NCBI RefSeq assembly: GCF_001612635.1
Contig: NZ_BDAV01000010.1
Location: 466,911 to 530,910 of the forward strand
From: Nocardia africana NBRC 100379
GTDB taxonomy: Bacteria > Actinomycetota > Actinomycetes > Mycobacteriales > Mycobacteriaceae
Reading direction: 5' to 3'
DNA length: 64,000 nt
Under the pieces are notes generated by a model. The model was not told the origin of the DNA, did not search any database, and saw only the letters and a list, made by a program, of their open reading frames with translations. Positions 9,255-17,394 of this stretch are shown piece after piece. The translations under genes and the position numbers were made by a program. Position 1 is the first letter of the stretch. Every line of letters starts with the position of its first letter.

Positions 9255-9893
9255 ATGGGAGTCGGACGGATGCAGACGAGCGGGGGCGGCAACACACTCT
9301 CGGAAGCCGAGATAGTCGAGGCCGCATTGCGTGTAGTGCGCGCCGACGGCGTGGAGAAGCTGTCGATGCGCCGGCTCTCCCGCGAACTCGGCGTCTCGCC
9401 GATGGCGCCCTACTACTACGTCGCCGACAAGCGCGAACTGCTCGATCTGGTGGCCAGCGCCGCCCTCACCGGAGTGCGGACCCCACCGCCGGAATTCGGC
9501 ACCTGGCAGCAGCGCCTGCGCGCGCTCATCGATCAGATCGACGAGAAGCTGCGCAAACATCCGGGCCTCGGCGATGTGCTGATCGAACAGACGCTGGGCA
9601 AACAGCTCGACCTGATCGCGGCTGTGATGGAAATCCTGTCCGATGCGGGGTTCGACGATCGCAATGTGCTCGCCGCCTATGCCACGATTCATACGTATCT
9701 GTTCGGCCGCGCCCGGGTCAATCCACGGGACCGATCGGCGCTGGTCGACATGCCGCTCCCCGAAGCCGTCGAGCGGGCCGTCAAGCACATGGGCGATCTG
9801 CGCGGCAAATACTCCTACGACTTCGGCATGGATGTGCTGATCGCGGGGCTCGAGGCCCAGCTTGTCCGGCAGCGGGACGGCCACGTATCATAA
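9255..9893 (+). CDS. TetR family transcriptional regulator
   Basis: A 212-residue TetR-type repressor. The N-terminal helix-turn-helix is clear (EAEIVEAALRVVRADG, then LSMRRLSRELGVSPMAPYYYVADKRELL), followed by a helical ligand domain. The ATG at 9255 follows GAGG. It is divergent from mftF and directly upstream of kshB, whose KstR-type box starts two bases past this stop codon. It does not look like the mycofactocin regulator MftR, and neither target nor ligand is known. The TCTAGA pair upstream is a candidate autoregulatory site. Confidence 0.88.
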   Translation: MGVGRMQTSGGGNTLSEAEIVEAALRVVRADGVEKLSMRRLSRELGVSPMAPYYYVADKRELLDLVASAALTGVRTPPPEFGTWQQRLRALIDQIDEKLRKHPGLGDVLIEQTLGKQLDLIAAVMEILSDAGFDDRNVLAAYATIHTYLFGRARVNPRDRSALVDMPLPEAVERAVKHMGDLRGKYSYDFGMDVLIAGLEAQLVRQRDGHVS

Positions 9894-9895
9894 AT

Positions 9896-9909
9896 TAGAA
9901 CACGTTCTA
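9896..9909. promoter_or_regulatory. KstR-type operator upstream of kshB
   Basis: TAGAACACGTTCTA matches the published KstR palindrome TnnAACnnGTTnnA at every fixed position. It lies 37 bp upstream of the kshB start. KstR represses sterol catabolism genes until a cholesterol-derived CoA thioester is present, and kshB is an established regulon member in mycobacteria and rhodococci. Confidence 0.85.
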
Positions 9910-9946
9910 GTTTGCCTGCTCCAGTGCCCGGCCCCGAGAGGACACC

Positions 9947-11008
9947 ATGACCACCGCCGATCCCGTCGTACCGCACAGCTCACGATCGGCCGTGCTGCGG
10001 GTCGCCGCTGTCGTCAACGAGACGGCCGACGCCTGTTCGCTGGTCTTCGACGTGCCCGAAGAACTGCGCGAGCGCTTCGCCTACCAGCCCGGCCAGTTCC
10101 TGACGTTGCGCATCCCGAGCGAGCGCACCGGTTCGGTCGCGCGCTGCTATTCGCTGGCCAGCTCACCGCACACCGATGTACAGCCGAAGGTCACCGTGAA
10201 GCGCACGGTCGACGGATACGCGTCGAACTGGGTGTGCGACAACGTCAAAGCCGGCGACGAGATCGAGGTGCTGCCGCCCTCCGGCGTCTTCACGCCGAAG
10301 GATCTGGACGAGGATCTGCTGCTGTTCGCCGCCGGCAGCGGTGTCACCCCGGTGATGTCGATCCTGAAATCGGCACTCGCCCGCGGCAACGGCAGGATCG
10401 TGCTGGTCTACGCCAACCGCGATCCGGAATCGGTCATCTTCGCCGACGAACTGCGCGAACTCACCGACAAGAATCCGCAGCGGCTCGTGGTCGTGCACTG
10501 GCTGGAGACGCTGCAGGGCCTGCCCACCGCCGACGGGCTGGCCGCGCTGTGCACGCCGTACACCGCTTTCCGCGCCTTCATGTGCGGGCCGAAGGCGTTC
10601 ATGGACCGGGTGCACGACGCCCTGGCCCAGCTGGAGGTGCCGCGCAACCGCACCCACGCCGAGGTCTTCAATTCGCTGTCCGGCGACCCGTTCGCCGCCG
10701 GCGCCCCGGTCGAGGTCAGCGAGGAGGACGCCGCCGACGCGGCCACCGTCGAGGTCGAACTCGACGGCGAGACCCATTCCATGCAGTGGCCGCGCCGTCA
10801 GACCCTGGTCGACATCATGCTCGCCAAGGGCCTGGACGTGCCGTACTCCTGCCAGGAGGGCGAATGCGGATCCTGCGCCTGCACGGTGCTGGAAGGCAAA
10901 GTGGAGATGGACAATTCGGAGATTCTCGATCCGGAGGACATCGAAGCCGGGTACATCCTCGGATGCCAGGCGCATCCGGTCACCGATCATCTGAAGATCC
11001 AGTTCTGA
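9947..11008 (+). CDS. kshB: 3-ketosteroid 9-alpha-hydroxylase reductase subunit KshB
   Basis: A 353-residue ferredoxin-NAD(P)H oxidoreductase that passes electrons to the Rieske oxygenase KshA, which hydroxylates C9 of the steroid nucleus during cholesterol ring opening. It has an FAD-binding domain (RCYSLASSP), an NAD domain (AAGSGVTPVMSILK) and a C-terminal plant-type [2Fe-2S] domain with ligands C302, C307, C310 and C340. The ATG follows GAGAGGAC. The KstR-type box upstream supports kshB over other class IA reductases such as phenol or benzoate reductases. kshA is not in this window. Confidence 0.92.
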   Translation: MTTADPVVPHSSRSAVLRVAAVVNETADACSLVFDVPEELRERFAYQPGQFLTLRIPSERTGSVARCYSLASSPHTDVQPKVTVKRTVDGYASNWVCDNVKAGDEIEVLPPSGVFTPKDLDEDLLLFAAGSGVTPVMSILKSALARGNGRIVLVYANRDPESVIFADELRELTDKNPQRLVVVHWLETLQGLPTADGLAALCTPYTAFRAFMCGPKAFMDRVHDALAQLEVPRNRTHAEVFNSLSGDPFAAGAPVEVSEEDAADAATVEVELDGETHSMQWPRRQTLVDIMLAKGLDVPYSCQEGECGSCACTVLEGKVEMDNSEILDPEDIEAGYILGCQAHPVTDHLKIQF

Positions 11009-11067
11009 GTGCCGCCGCTGCCCTGGCGGGCCGACAGGCCTTGCGCGGCCGGTGAATCCGCAATCGT

Positions 11068-11101
11068 CCGCCGCGGTGACGCCGTATCGGCACCGCGGCG
11101 G
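11068..11101. terminator. Hairpin between convergent kshB and the alkD-like gene
   Basis: CCGCCGCGGTG (11068-11078) pairs perfectly with CACCGCGGCGG (11091-11101) across a 12-base loop, 60 bp past the kshB stop and 10 bp before the end of the opposing gene. It has no U-tract, as is usual for high-GC terminators, and could serve both strands. Confidence 0.6.
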
Positions 11102-11111
11102 GCGAGCCGGC

Positions 11112-11861
11112 CTACGACGCCTGTCGTTGCGCCCGATACGCCGCGCGCGCCTCGGGTTCCAGATGTTCGGTGGCGTAACTCAGCGCCGTGCGGCCCATAT
11201 CGTGGGCACGGCGGTCCAGGAATTCGATGAGCAGAGCGCGATCCACCCGTTTGCCGACTTCCCGCAGCATCCAGCCGACCGCCTTCTGAATCAGGTCGCG
11301 CCGATCGTCGAGCAACTGTTCGCACAGTGCGAACGTGGTCGAGGCGTCGCCGGCCTTGATGAAGGCGAAGGTCGTCAGCAGCGCGACCCGGCGTTCCCAC
11401 AGCGAATCCGACCGGGCCAGTTCGTCGAGCAGATCGCGCGGCCGTTCCAGTAACCACGGGCCCAGGATGTTCTCGGCCGACACATCGACCAGATCCCAAT
11501 TGTTCACGCGCCCACCGCGCACCGCCGCCAGATACATGTCGACGATTTTCTGTTGCGCGGCAACGTCGTACGTGCGCCGTTTCCCCGCCTTCGCCATGGC
11601 ATTGTTCGCGATCACCAACGCCGCGAGCCGATGTTCGTGCACGGGACTCCGCAAAAGTTCAGCTATCTCCGAAATGGGCAGTGCGGAAAATCGTTTCGCG
11701 ACCTTGCGGGTCTGCGGCACGGGGACTCCGATGAAGACATCGCCCTCGCCGTACTCCCCCGGCCCGGTTTTGAAGAACCGCCGCAACTCGAGGGCCCGCG
11801 CGGGATCGCCCAGCTCGTCCATGGCGCGCGCGACATCGGCGGCAACCGGCGCGGACGTCAC
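11112..11861 (-). CDS. DNA alkylation repair protein, AlkD-like
   Basis: This HEAT-like-repeat DNA glycosylase of about 249 residues excises alkylated bases. It is all helical and contains VNNWDLVDVSAENI (the Trp-Asp region of the AlkD active site), LWERRVALLTTF and DLIQKAVGWMLREVGKR, which are family signatures. The GTG at 11861 has GGAG seven bases upstream and gives the usual N-terminus. A GTG at 11945 would add 28 atypical residues. It is convergent with kshB. Function rests on family resemblance. Confidence 0.87.
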   Translation of the reverse strand: MTSAPVAADVARAMDELGDPARALELRRFFKTGPGEYGEGDVFIGVPVPQTRKVAKRFSALPISEIAELLRSPVHEHRLAALVIANNAMAKAGKRRTYDVAAQQKIVDMYLAAVRGGRVNNWDLVDVSAENILGPWLLERPRDLLDELARSDSLWERRVALLTTFAFIKAGDASTTFALCEQLLDDRRDLIQKAVGWMLREVGKRVDRALLIEFLDRRAHDMGRTALSYATEHLEPEARAAYRAQRQAS

Positions 11862-12006
11862 GCCCGCACTCCGCCGACACGGCCCGACGCCGGGTGCTGC
11901 TGCTCCGGAAAAGACACCACGCTCATGTACGGCAGTATCACTCACACTTCACCCGATTCCCGGCGACAACGCGTCCGGCCGGGGCCGGACACGTGCCGTC
12001 ACGGTC

Positions 12007-13053
12007 CTAATTGGCGAAGCTGCGCTCCGCTCGCGCCGGAGCGTGCGCGGACACCGCTCCCGCGGGGATGACGATGCGCCAGCTCGGTTGCTTCCGCACC
12101 GGGAAGGGCGGGAGTTCGGCGGTGCTCGGCGCGGGCTCGTGCCGCTCGGCGGTGATATCCGCGAATTCGACCACGGGAGCCGGGGGTGTTGCCGATGCGG
12201 CCGGCGCCGGGTGGGGTGCGGCCGGCGCAACGTGAGGTGCGGTCGGCGCCGCGTGAGGTGCGGTCGGCGCCGCGTGAGGTGCGGTCGCTGCCGACAGCGG
12301 TGCGGTCGCTGCGGTCGGCGCCGGTTGCGATGTTGCCGGCACCAGCCGCGGCGCGGTCGGTGCCGACGGGTGTGCGGCTTCGGCCGATATCGTCGTCGGC
12401 CGGGCAGCGGTGCGGGCAATGGGATTGTCGCGCAGATGATTCGTCAGCACACATGCCGCGGCGCCGAAGGCGGTGATTCCGGCCAGCATCGCGGCGAAGT
12501 CGAGGTGGGCGCCCGCCAGTTGATGGGCGGCGTGCGCCCCGCCGAAGAGACCGCGGAGGACGCCGGAGAGGCTGCTGTCGTCGGCGACCGCCGCGCGCAT
12601 CTCGGATTCCTTGTTGTCGAGGTACAACACCTCCGCGAGCACGAACAGCGCCATGCCGGTGCTCGCCACCGCGGCCGCGGTGGCGAAGATCGCCACGCGG
12701 GTTCGCAGATACGCCGCCGCGGCGAAGATCGTCGCGAGCACCGCGACACAGGTCAGCACCGCCCACGTGCCGCTGATATCGGTGGTGCGCAGACCGGCCC
12801 CTTCCCAGTCCTGCTGGGTTTCGGTAGTGCCGGTCAGCCTGCCGAAGGCATCGGACCGGATCGCGCCGCCGGGTCCGGAGGCCGACAACCAGGGCTGGAA
12901 CAACAGCACGAGAGTCGTGGCGCTCAACGCGGCACCGCACAGGTATCCCCGGATCGGACGGCGACCACCCGGTGGCGTCGGTAGTGAGCCGTACGACGAT
13001 TCGGGGTCGCCGGTTCCGGGATGAACATCGCTCCAAGGCGTTCGGGTAGCCAT
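12007..13053 (-). CDS. Membrane protein with Ala/Pro/Thr-rich C-terminal tail, unknown
   Basis: A 348-residue protein with a short N-terminal cytoplasmic segment, about four hydrophobic segments between residues 35 and 210 (for example GYLCGAALSATTLVLLFQPW and TWAVLTCVAVLATIFAAAAY), and a long low-complexity tail of APTAPHA-like repeats. The tail is encoded in part by 21-bp tandem repeats. I do not recognise a functional family. Such tailed four-helix proteins are common in mycolic-acid bacteria. The gene stands alone between the AlkD-like gene and a 324-bp spacer. Confidence 0.75.
   Translation of the reverse strand: MATRTPWSDVHPGTGDPESSYGSLPTPPGGRRPIRGYLCGAALSATTLVLLFQPWLSASGPGGAIRSDAFGRLTGTTETQQDWEGAGLRTTDISGTWAVLTCVAVLATIFAAAAYLRTRVAIFATAAAVASTGMALFVLAEVLYLDNKESEMRAAVADDSSLSGVLRGLFGGAHAAHQLAGAHLDFAAMLAGITAFGAAACVLTNHLRDNPIARTAARPTTISAEAAHPSAPTAPRLVPATSQPAPTAATAPLSAATAPHAAPTAPHAAPTAPHVAPAAPHPAPAASATPPAPVVEFADITAERHEPAPSTAELPPFPVRKQPSWRIVIPAGAVSAHAPARAERSFAN
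12231..12293. repeat. Three tandem 21-bp repeats inside a coding region
   Basis: Three head-to-tail units beginning CGTGAGGTGCGGTCGG lie at 12231-12251, 12252-12272 and 12273-12293, the third with one change. They encode an in-frame seven-residue repeat (A-P-T-A-P-H-A) in the membrane protein tail, so copy number can change without a frameshift. Confidence 0.85.
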
Positions 13054-13377
13054 AACTCCGGGTCTGTCTGTTACCGATGCGCCGGCCTCGTGGCGGCCGG
13101 GCCCGGCAGGGGTGGGTGCGGAAATGCGTCGACGACCGCGCTGTACGTCTGCGAGAAATCACCGTAGAACCGCGCCCGGTCACGGGCCACCGAACCTCCC
13201 ACGGGTGGCTGGGGCGCAGGTCACAGCCCCTTTTTCGAGGTTACGAAGGGGGTGCCGAAAGAAGTTGCACCGGAACGGGTTTCGAACGCCGGCACCGACT
13301 CCGATACTGCGCGGGCGGCGGGAAGCGAGGACGCGACCGTGACCGGTTCAACACCGCCTACGCCCAGTGCCCGCGAA
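13054..13377. other. Intergenic region upstream of the membrane-protein gene
   Basis: No convincing gene was seen in these 324 bp. A weak dyad, CCCCTT (13227-13232) with AAGGGG (13246-13251), could end the racemase transcript, which runs in on the minus strand. The membrane-protein promoter must lie to its left. Confidence 0.35.
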
Positions 13378-14157
13378 TTACGCGGTGGGGCAGGCAGTGT
13401 CGACCGCCCCGAGTACCCGGCCCGATTCGAATGCCGCCGCACTCGCGGGCAGTTCACCGGCGCGGCCGCTGTTGTACACCGTCACCGTGCCGGCGCCGGC
13501 GGTCGGCCGGCCCAGGGCGTCGATGCGCCGAAGGGTCTGGCCCGCAACGGCTTCCGCGCTGTCGAACAGCCGCACGCCCGAGGGCAGCGCGGCCACGATG
13601 GAATCGAGGACCAAGGGGTAGTGGGTGCAGCCGAGTACGACCGCCTCGGTGCCGGCGGGAGTCTGCTCGGCGGCGCGGGCGATGGCGTGCTCGACGGCCG
13701 GGAGATCCCCGCGGTCGATGGCGTCGGCGAGGCCGTGGCACGCCACACCGGTCACATCGGCGTCACCGCCGAAGCGGGCGATCAGGTCGGCCTGGTAACG
13801 GCTCGCGGTCGTGGCCGCGGTCGCCCACACCGCGACCGAGGCACAGGCGGCGGCGGCCGGTTTGATCGCCGGGACGGTGCCGATCACCGGCACCTCGGGC
13901 CCGACCTCGGCCCGCACCTGTTCGAGTGCGGTGACGCTGGCGGTATTGCACGGCAGCACAATGGCCTCAGCGCCGAGCCGCAACGATCGGCGGGCCGCAT
14001 CCAGCACCCGATCGATCACCCACTGCTCGGGTTTCGGCCCCCACGGCGCACCGTCGGGATCCAGTTGCAGCAGCAGATCGAGGTCGGGACGCAACTTGCG
14101 CAGCCACGCCCCCGTCGGCAACAACCCCAGTCCCGAATCGATGAGCGCAACGATCAC
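13378..14157 (-). CDS. Aspartate/glutamate racemase family protein (MurI-like)
   Basis: A 259-residue protein of the cofactor-independent Asp/Glu racemase fold. Both catalytic cysteines are present, in VLPCNTAS and LGCTHYP, and the GPKPEQ and AVWAT regions align with MurI. The N-terminal motif, however, is DSGLGLLPT instead of the usual DSGxGGLTV, so it may be a divergent paralogue rather than the essential cell-wall enzyme. The start is a GTG at 14157. It is on the minus strand, 145 bp downstream of the ferredoxin reductase gene. Confidence 0.78.
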   Translation of the reverse strand: MIVALIDSGLGLLPTGAWLRKLRPDLDLLLQLDPDGAPWGPKPEQWVIDRVLDAARRSLRLGAEAIVLPCNTASVTALEQVRAEVGPEVPVIGTVPAIKPAAAACASVAVWATAATTASRYQADLIARFGGDADVTGVACHGLADAIDRGDLPAVEHAIARAAEQTPAGTEAVVLGCTHYPLVLDSIVAALPSGVRLFDSAEAVAGQTLRRIDALGRPTAGAGTVTVYNSGRAGELPASAAAFESGRVLGAVDTACPTA

Positions 14158-14302
14158 CCGGCCACTGTATTAGCGTCGCCACGAACCCTCGCGCCCGACC
14201 GGGGTATCGGCCGGACATGTGTCGCATGTCGATGGCGGACCGCCCGCACCGGGAGCGACGACCGAGCCGAGCGAGCGCCGGACGGCCCGCCGACGTGGGC
14301 GT

Positions 14303-15490
14303 TCAGCTCAGCGGGGCGGCAGACCGGGCGTTGGCGGCGAGTTCGGCGCGCATCTTCATCACCTGCGCGGTGCGCCCGCCGCCGACCACGGCGGTCAGGA
14401 CGCCGCCGTCGAAGTAGTGCGCCAGGAATTTGCGGCCGTCGTCCTCGATGATCCGGATCTCGTCGGCGCCCGCCGGGGTGCCGAGAACCTGGATCTTCAG
14501 GTCGTACTGGTCACTCCACACGTACGGCACCCGGGCGGCCGCGGGAACGTCGCCGCCGAGCAGCGCGGTCGTCAGCAGCCGGGCCTGCTCACCGGCGTTG
14601 GTCCAGTGCTCGACACGCTTGTGCCGGCCGTTGTCGTGGCGCCAGGCGGCGACATCGCCGACCGCCCACACCCCCTCGACCGAGGTGCGGCCCACCTCGT
14701 CGGCGAGGACGCCTCCGCCCGCCTGCGGTTCCGCCAACGGGATGCCGGATCCGGCCAGCCATTCGGTGATCGGCGCGGAGCCGACACCGATGACCACCAG
14801 GTCCGCGGCGACCGTACTGCCGTCGGCGAGCGTGGCCCCGGTGACCGCGCCGTCGTCGACCTGCAGCGAGCTCAGGCCGACGCCGCAGCGCAGGTCCACC
14901 CCCTCGTCCCGGTGCATCCGCCCGACCAGGCGGCCGACCGCCTCGCCCAGCGCGGCGGCCAGCGGGGTGGGCTGCGGTTCCACCAGCACGACGTCGACAC
15001 CGCGGGAACGGAAACTCGCCGCCAGCTCGCAGCCGATGAATCCCGCGCCGACCACCAGCGCCCGCCGCGCGGTGGCCAATGCGTCGCGCAGTGCGGCCGC
15101 ATCCTCGTGCCGGCGCAGGACGTGGACGCCGGCAGCCTCGGGCAGGCCCGGAATTCGCTTGGGGCGCAAGCCCGTTGCGATGATCAACTGTCCGTACTCG
15201 AGCACGGAACCGTCGTCGAAGGTCACCGTGCGCGCCGCGGTGTCGACTCCGGTCGCGGCCAGTCCCAATCGCAGCTCGATGTTCTTCTCGGCGAAGAATT
15301 CGGCGGGGCGCAGCGTCGTATCCTCGGTCTCGCCGCGCACGAACTGCTTGGACAGTGGCGGCCGATCGTAGGGCAGGCGCTGTTCGTCACCGACGAGGAT
15401 CAGTCCGCCCTCGTATCCGGCGCGGCGCAATTCCTCCGCGGTGCGCAGGCCGGCCAGACCGGCGCCGACGATCACGATCGGGCCTGTCAT
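14303..15490 (-). CDS. NAD(P)H-dependent ferredoxin reductase (FAD), KstR-type box upstream
   Basis: A 395-residue flavoprotein of the BphA4/rubredoxin reductase type. It has an N-terminal FAD Rossmann motif (IVIVGAGLAGLRTAEELR), the RPPLSK motif, a central NAD(P) motif (ALVVGAGFIGCELAASF), VWAVGD, and a C-terminal dimer/ferredoxin-docking domain. It would supply electrons to a ferredoxin serving a P450 or oxygenase. The ATG follows GGGAG. It lies between tuf and mftF like Rv0688 of M. tuberculosis (gene order from memory). A perfect KstR-type palindrome 62 bp upstream suggests a role in sterol oxidation, perhaps P450 side-chain hydroxylation; that part is inference. Confidence 0.88.
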   Translation of the reverse strand: MTGPIVIVGAGLAGLRTAEELRRAGYEGGLILVGDEQRLPYDRPPLSKQFVRGETEDTTLRPAEFFAEKNIELRLGLAATGVDTAARTVTFDDGSVLEYGQLIIATGLRPKRIPGLPEAAGVHVLRRHEDAAALRDALATARRALVVGAGFIGCELAASFRSRGVDVVLVEPQPTPLAAALGEAVGRLVGRMHRDEGVDLRCGVGLSSLQVDDGAVTGATLADGSTVAADLVVIGVGSAPITEWLAGSGIPLAEPQAGGGVLADEVGRTSVEGVWAVGDVAAWRHDNGRHKRVEHWTNAGEQARLLTTALLGGDVPAAARVPYVWSDQYDLKIQVLGTPAGADEIRIIEDDGRKFLAHYFDGGVLTAVVGGGRTAQVMKMRAELAANARSAAPLS

Positions 15491-15552
15491 CGCTGCGCTC
15501 CCGGCTCGGTTCCCACTGCTGGCACGTATTGCTGCACCAAACCACCATAAAC

Positions 15553-15566
15553 TAGAACACGTTCTA
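15553..15566. promoter_or_regulatory. KstR-type operator upstream of the ferredoxin reductase
   Basis: TAGAACACGTTCTA is identical in all 14 bases to the site upstream of kshB and is flanked by C and G to give a 16-bp perfect palindrome. It lies 62 bp upstream of the ferredoxin reductase start and 122 bp upstream of the divergent SPW gene, so it could act on either. Confidence 0.82.
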
Positions 15567-15688
15567 GACTACCGTGACGGGCGCCATATCCGACATTGGT
15601 GCAGGAATTTTCCGGGCCACGTATTGATCGGGCGGTCAATCAGAGTTATACCGAGATCAGAACACAATCCGCCCCCGAGGAGGCTCCC

Positions 15689-16036
15689 ATGCTCACCGAA
15701 AACCGCACGCTGAGTTTCGTGGCCGTGGCACTGGGCGTCTACACCGCCCTGTCGCCCATCTGGACCGACCACAGCAACCGCGCCATGTGGACCCTGATCG
15801 TGCTCGGCGTGCTGATCGCCCTGACCGGCCTACTCCAGTTCACCCGCCCGGGAATCGCCACCACCGATTACGCCATGGGCCTGTTCGGTGTCCTGCTGTT
15901 CATCTCCCCCTGGGTGATGAACTACAGCTCCTTCAGCGCGGCGTCGTGGACCGCGTGGATCGTCGGCGTACTGACCGTCGCGGTCGCCCTGGCCGCGCTC
16001 CCGCAGGTATCGGCACGGATGCATACTGCTCACTGA
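15689..16036 (+). CDS. SPW repeat membrane protein
   Basis: A 115-residue protein with four hydrophobic helices. It carries the paired Ser-Pro-x-Trp motifs (SPIW near residue 21 and SPWVM near 73) that define the SPW repeat family of small actinobacterial and proteobacterial membrane proteins of unknown function. The ATG follows GAGGAGG. Its TGA overlaps the ATG of the next TetR gene (TGATG), so the two are translationally coupled. Confidence 0.85.
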   Translation: MLTENRTLSFVAVALGVYTALSPIWTDHSNRAMWTLIVLGVLIALTGLLQFTRPGIATTDYAMGLFGVLLFISPWVMNYSSFSAASWTAWIVGVLTVAVALAALPQVSARMHTAH

Positions 16037-16665
16037 TGCAGATGCCCACACCCCATCGAGCCGGGCGTCGCCGTAGCAGGAAGGTCGACGGCGACGCCCG
16101 CGCCCTGATTCTGGATGCCGCCGAAAGCCTGTTCGCGGCACACGGATTCGACGCGACCGCGACGGCTGCCATAGCCGCCGCGGCCGGCGTTCCGAAGGGG
16201 CTGGTCTTCTACTACTTCCCCACCAAGGACTCCATCCTCTCGGCGCTGATGGCCGAGCGAGTTCCCGCCCATCCGATCGACGACATCGCCACGGTGGTCA
16301 GCCCCGGGGATCCGGCGACCAGCCTGGTGAACCTCGACGCGGCGCTGAATCTGCGCGACCACCACTCCTCGGTGCTGCGCGTGATCATGTGGCGCGAGGC
16401 CGATACGCACCCGGATGTGCGAAAACAGGTGCGCCGCATGCGCGATCAGCTGCTCGACATCACGGCCCGGGTCCTGCAGGCGAGTGCACCCGGGCAGGTG
16501 CAGCCCGGGACCCTGCGTGCCTGCGCGGCCGCCTGGGTGTCGGCCATGCTCACCATCGCGAGCACCGATCGGTTGCACGCACTCGACGGATTGACACTCG
16601 CGGGCGCCGAGGAGATCACGAATCTGTCCCGGGTCGTCGCGGCCGGCATGACCAGCCTGGGCTGA
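16036..16665 (+). CDS. TetR family transcriptional regulator
   Basis: A 209-residue TetR regulator with a classic helix-turn-helix (ARALILDAAESLFAAHGFDATATAAIAAAAGVPKGLVFYYFPTKDSILSAL) after a basic N-terminus. The start overlaps the SPW stop codon by one base, so the SPW protein and this regulator form one operon. An ATG two codons later is also possible. It is convergent with the next TetR gene, 12 bp apart. The target is unknown. Confidence 0.88.
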   Translation: MQMPTPHRAGRRRSRKVDGDARALILDAAESLFAAHGFDATATAAIAAAAGVPKGLVFYYFPTKDSILSALMAERVPAHPIDDIATVVSPGDPATSLVNLDAALNLRDHHSSVLRVIMWREADTHPDVRKQVRRMRDQLLDITARVLQASAPGQVQPGTLRACAAAWVSAMLTIASTDRLHALDGLTLAGAEEITNLSRVVAAGMTSLG

Positions 16666-16677
16666 GCCGCCGCCGGT

Positions 16678-17322
16678 TCAGCGGGCCCGCAGCAGACCGT
16701 CGACCAGCGCGCGTAACCCCTGCTCATAGGTGTCGGCCGCGGTGAGCGCGCCCCACCGGTCGGCCACGGCCGCCAGGCGCGGCAGCTCGCCGGCATCGAT
16801 ATCGGCGAAGACGCGCTCCCGGAACACGGGCCGGTCGTCGTCGCGGCGCCGGCGAGCCGCGGCGCGAATCAGAATTTCCCCGGCGGTGTAGTACCAGACG
16901 GTCCGGTAGGCGTGCACCGCCCGCTCGGCATCCAGGCCGGCCTCCATCGCCGCGTCCAGAATCGTTTCGGGATACCAGAGTGCGGCCGGCGAGAGCAGGT
17001 CGTCGGCGGTGAGCACCTCGGTGATCCACGGAACCGGGGCCAGGATGTCGTGCATCGCGCGAGCCGCGACGATCAGGCGTTCCCGCGGGTCGTCCGGCAG
17101 ATGCGGGCGCACCGCACCCGTCGCCACATCGTCGAGCAGGAGCAGCAGCAGCGCGTCCTTGTCCGGTACGTGGTGATAGAGCGCCATCGGCGTCGCCCCG
17201 AGTTCGGTGGCCAGGCGCCGCATCGTCAGTGCCTGCACGCCGTGGGTCTCGATCAACTCGCGCGCGACGGCCACGATCTGCGCACGCGACAACCGCGGCG
17301 GACGTCCGGTTCGAGTGCTCAC
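16678..17322 (-). CDS. TetR family regulator of the adjacent MFS pump
   Basis: A 214-residue TetR regulator (SRAQIVAVARELIETHGVQALTMRRLATELGATPMALYHHVPDKDALLLLL) of the group with a TetR_C-type ligand domain. The GTG at 17322 gives the typical basic N-terminus STRTGRPPR; an ATG at 17358 would add twelve residues. It is divergent from an MFS transporter with a near-perfect 26-bp dyad between them. This is the standard arrangement for a drug-responsive repressor controlling itself and the pump. Confidence 0.86.
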   Translation of the reverse strand: MSTRTGRPPRLSRAQIVAVARELIETHGVQALTMRRLATELGATPMALYHHVPDKDALLLLLLDDVATGAVRPHLPDDPRERLIVAARAMHDILAPVPWITEVLTADDLLSPAALWYPETILDAAMEAGLDAERAVHAYRTVWYYTAGEILIRAAARRRRDDDRPVFRERVFADIDAGELPRLAAVADRWGALTAADTYEQGLRALVDGLLRAR

Positions 17323-17368
17323 CCGGCCATCTTGACATGAGCTCTCGACAGCGAGCATGACGGTCGGT

Positions 17369-17394
17369 TACTTTTTATACATGTATAGAAAGTA
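17369..17394. promoter_or_regulatory. 26-bp dyad operator between TetR and MFS genes
   Basis: The core TATACATGTATA (17376-17387) is a perfect palindrome, and the arms TACTTT (17369-17374) and AAAGTA (17389-17394) continue it with only the pair 17375/17388 mismatched. It is strongly AT-rich in a GC-rich background and lies 47 bp upstream of the TetR start. It covers the ATG proposed for the MFS gene, so binding would block both promoters, or the MFS start is further downstream. Confidence 0.72.

Noticed and set aside
12231..12293. CRISPR-like repeats
   Set aside because: The units are directly adjacent without spacers, in frame and inside a coding region.
17332..17360. TTGACA at 17332 as the -35 of the MFS promoter
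   Set aside because: No -10 at a normal distance; the matching sequence is GC-rich. It may be chance within the TetR leader.
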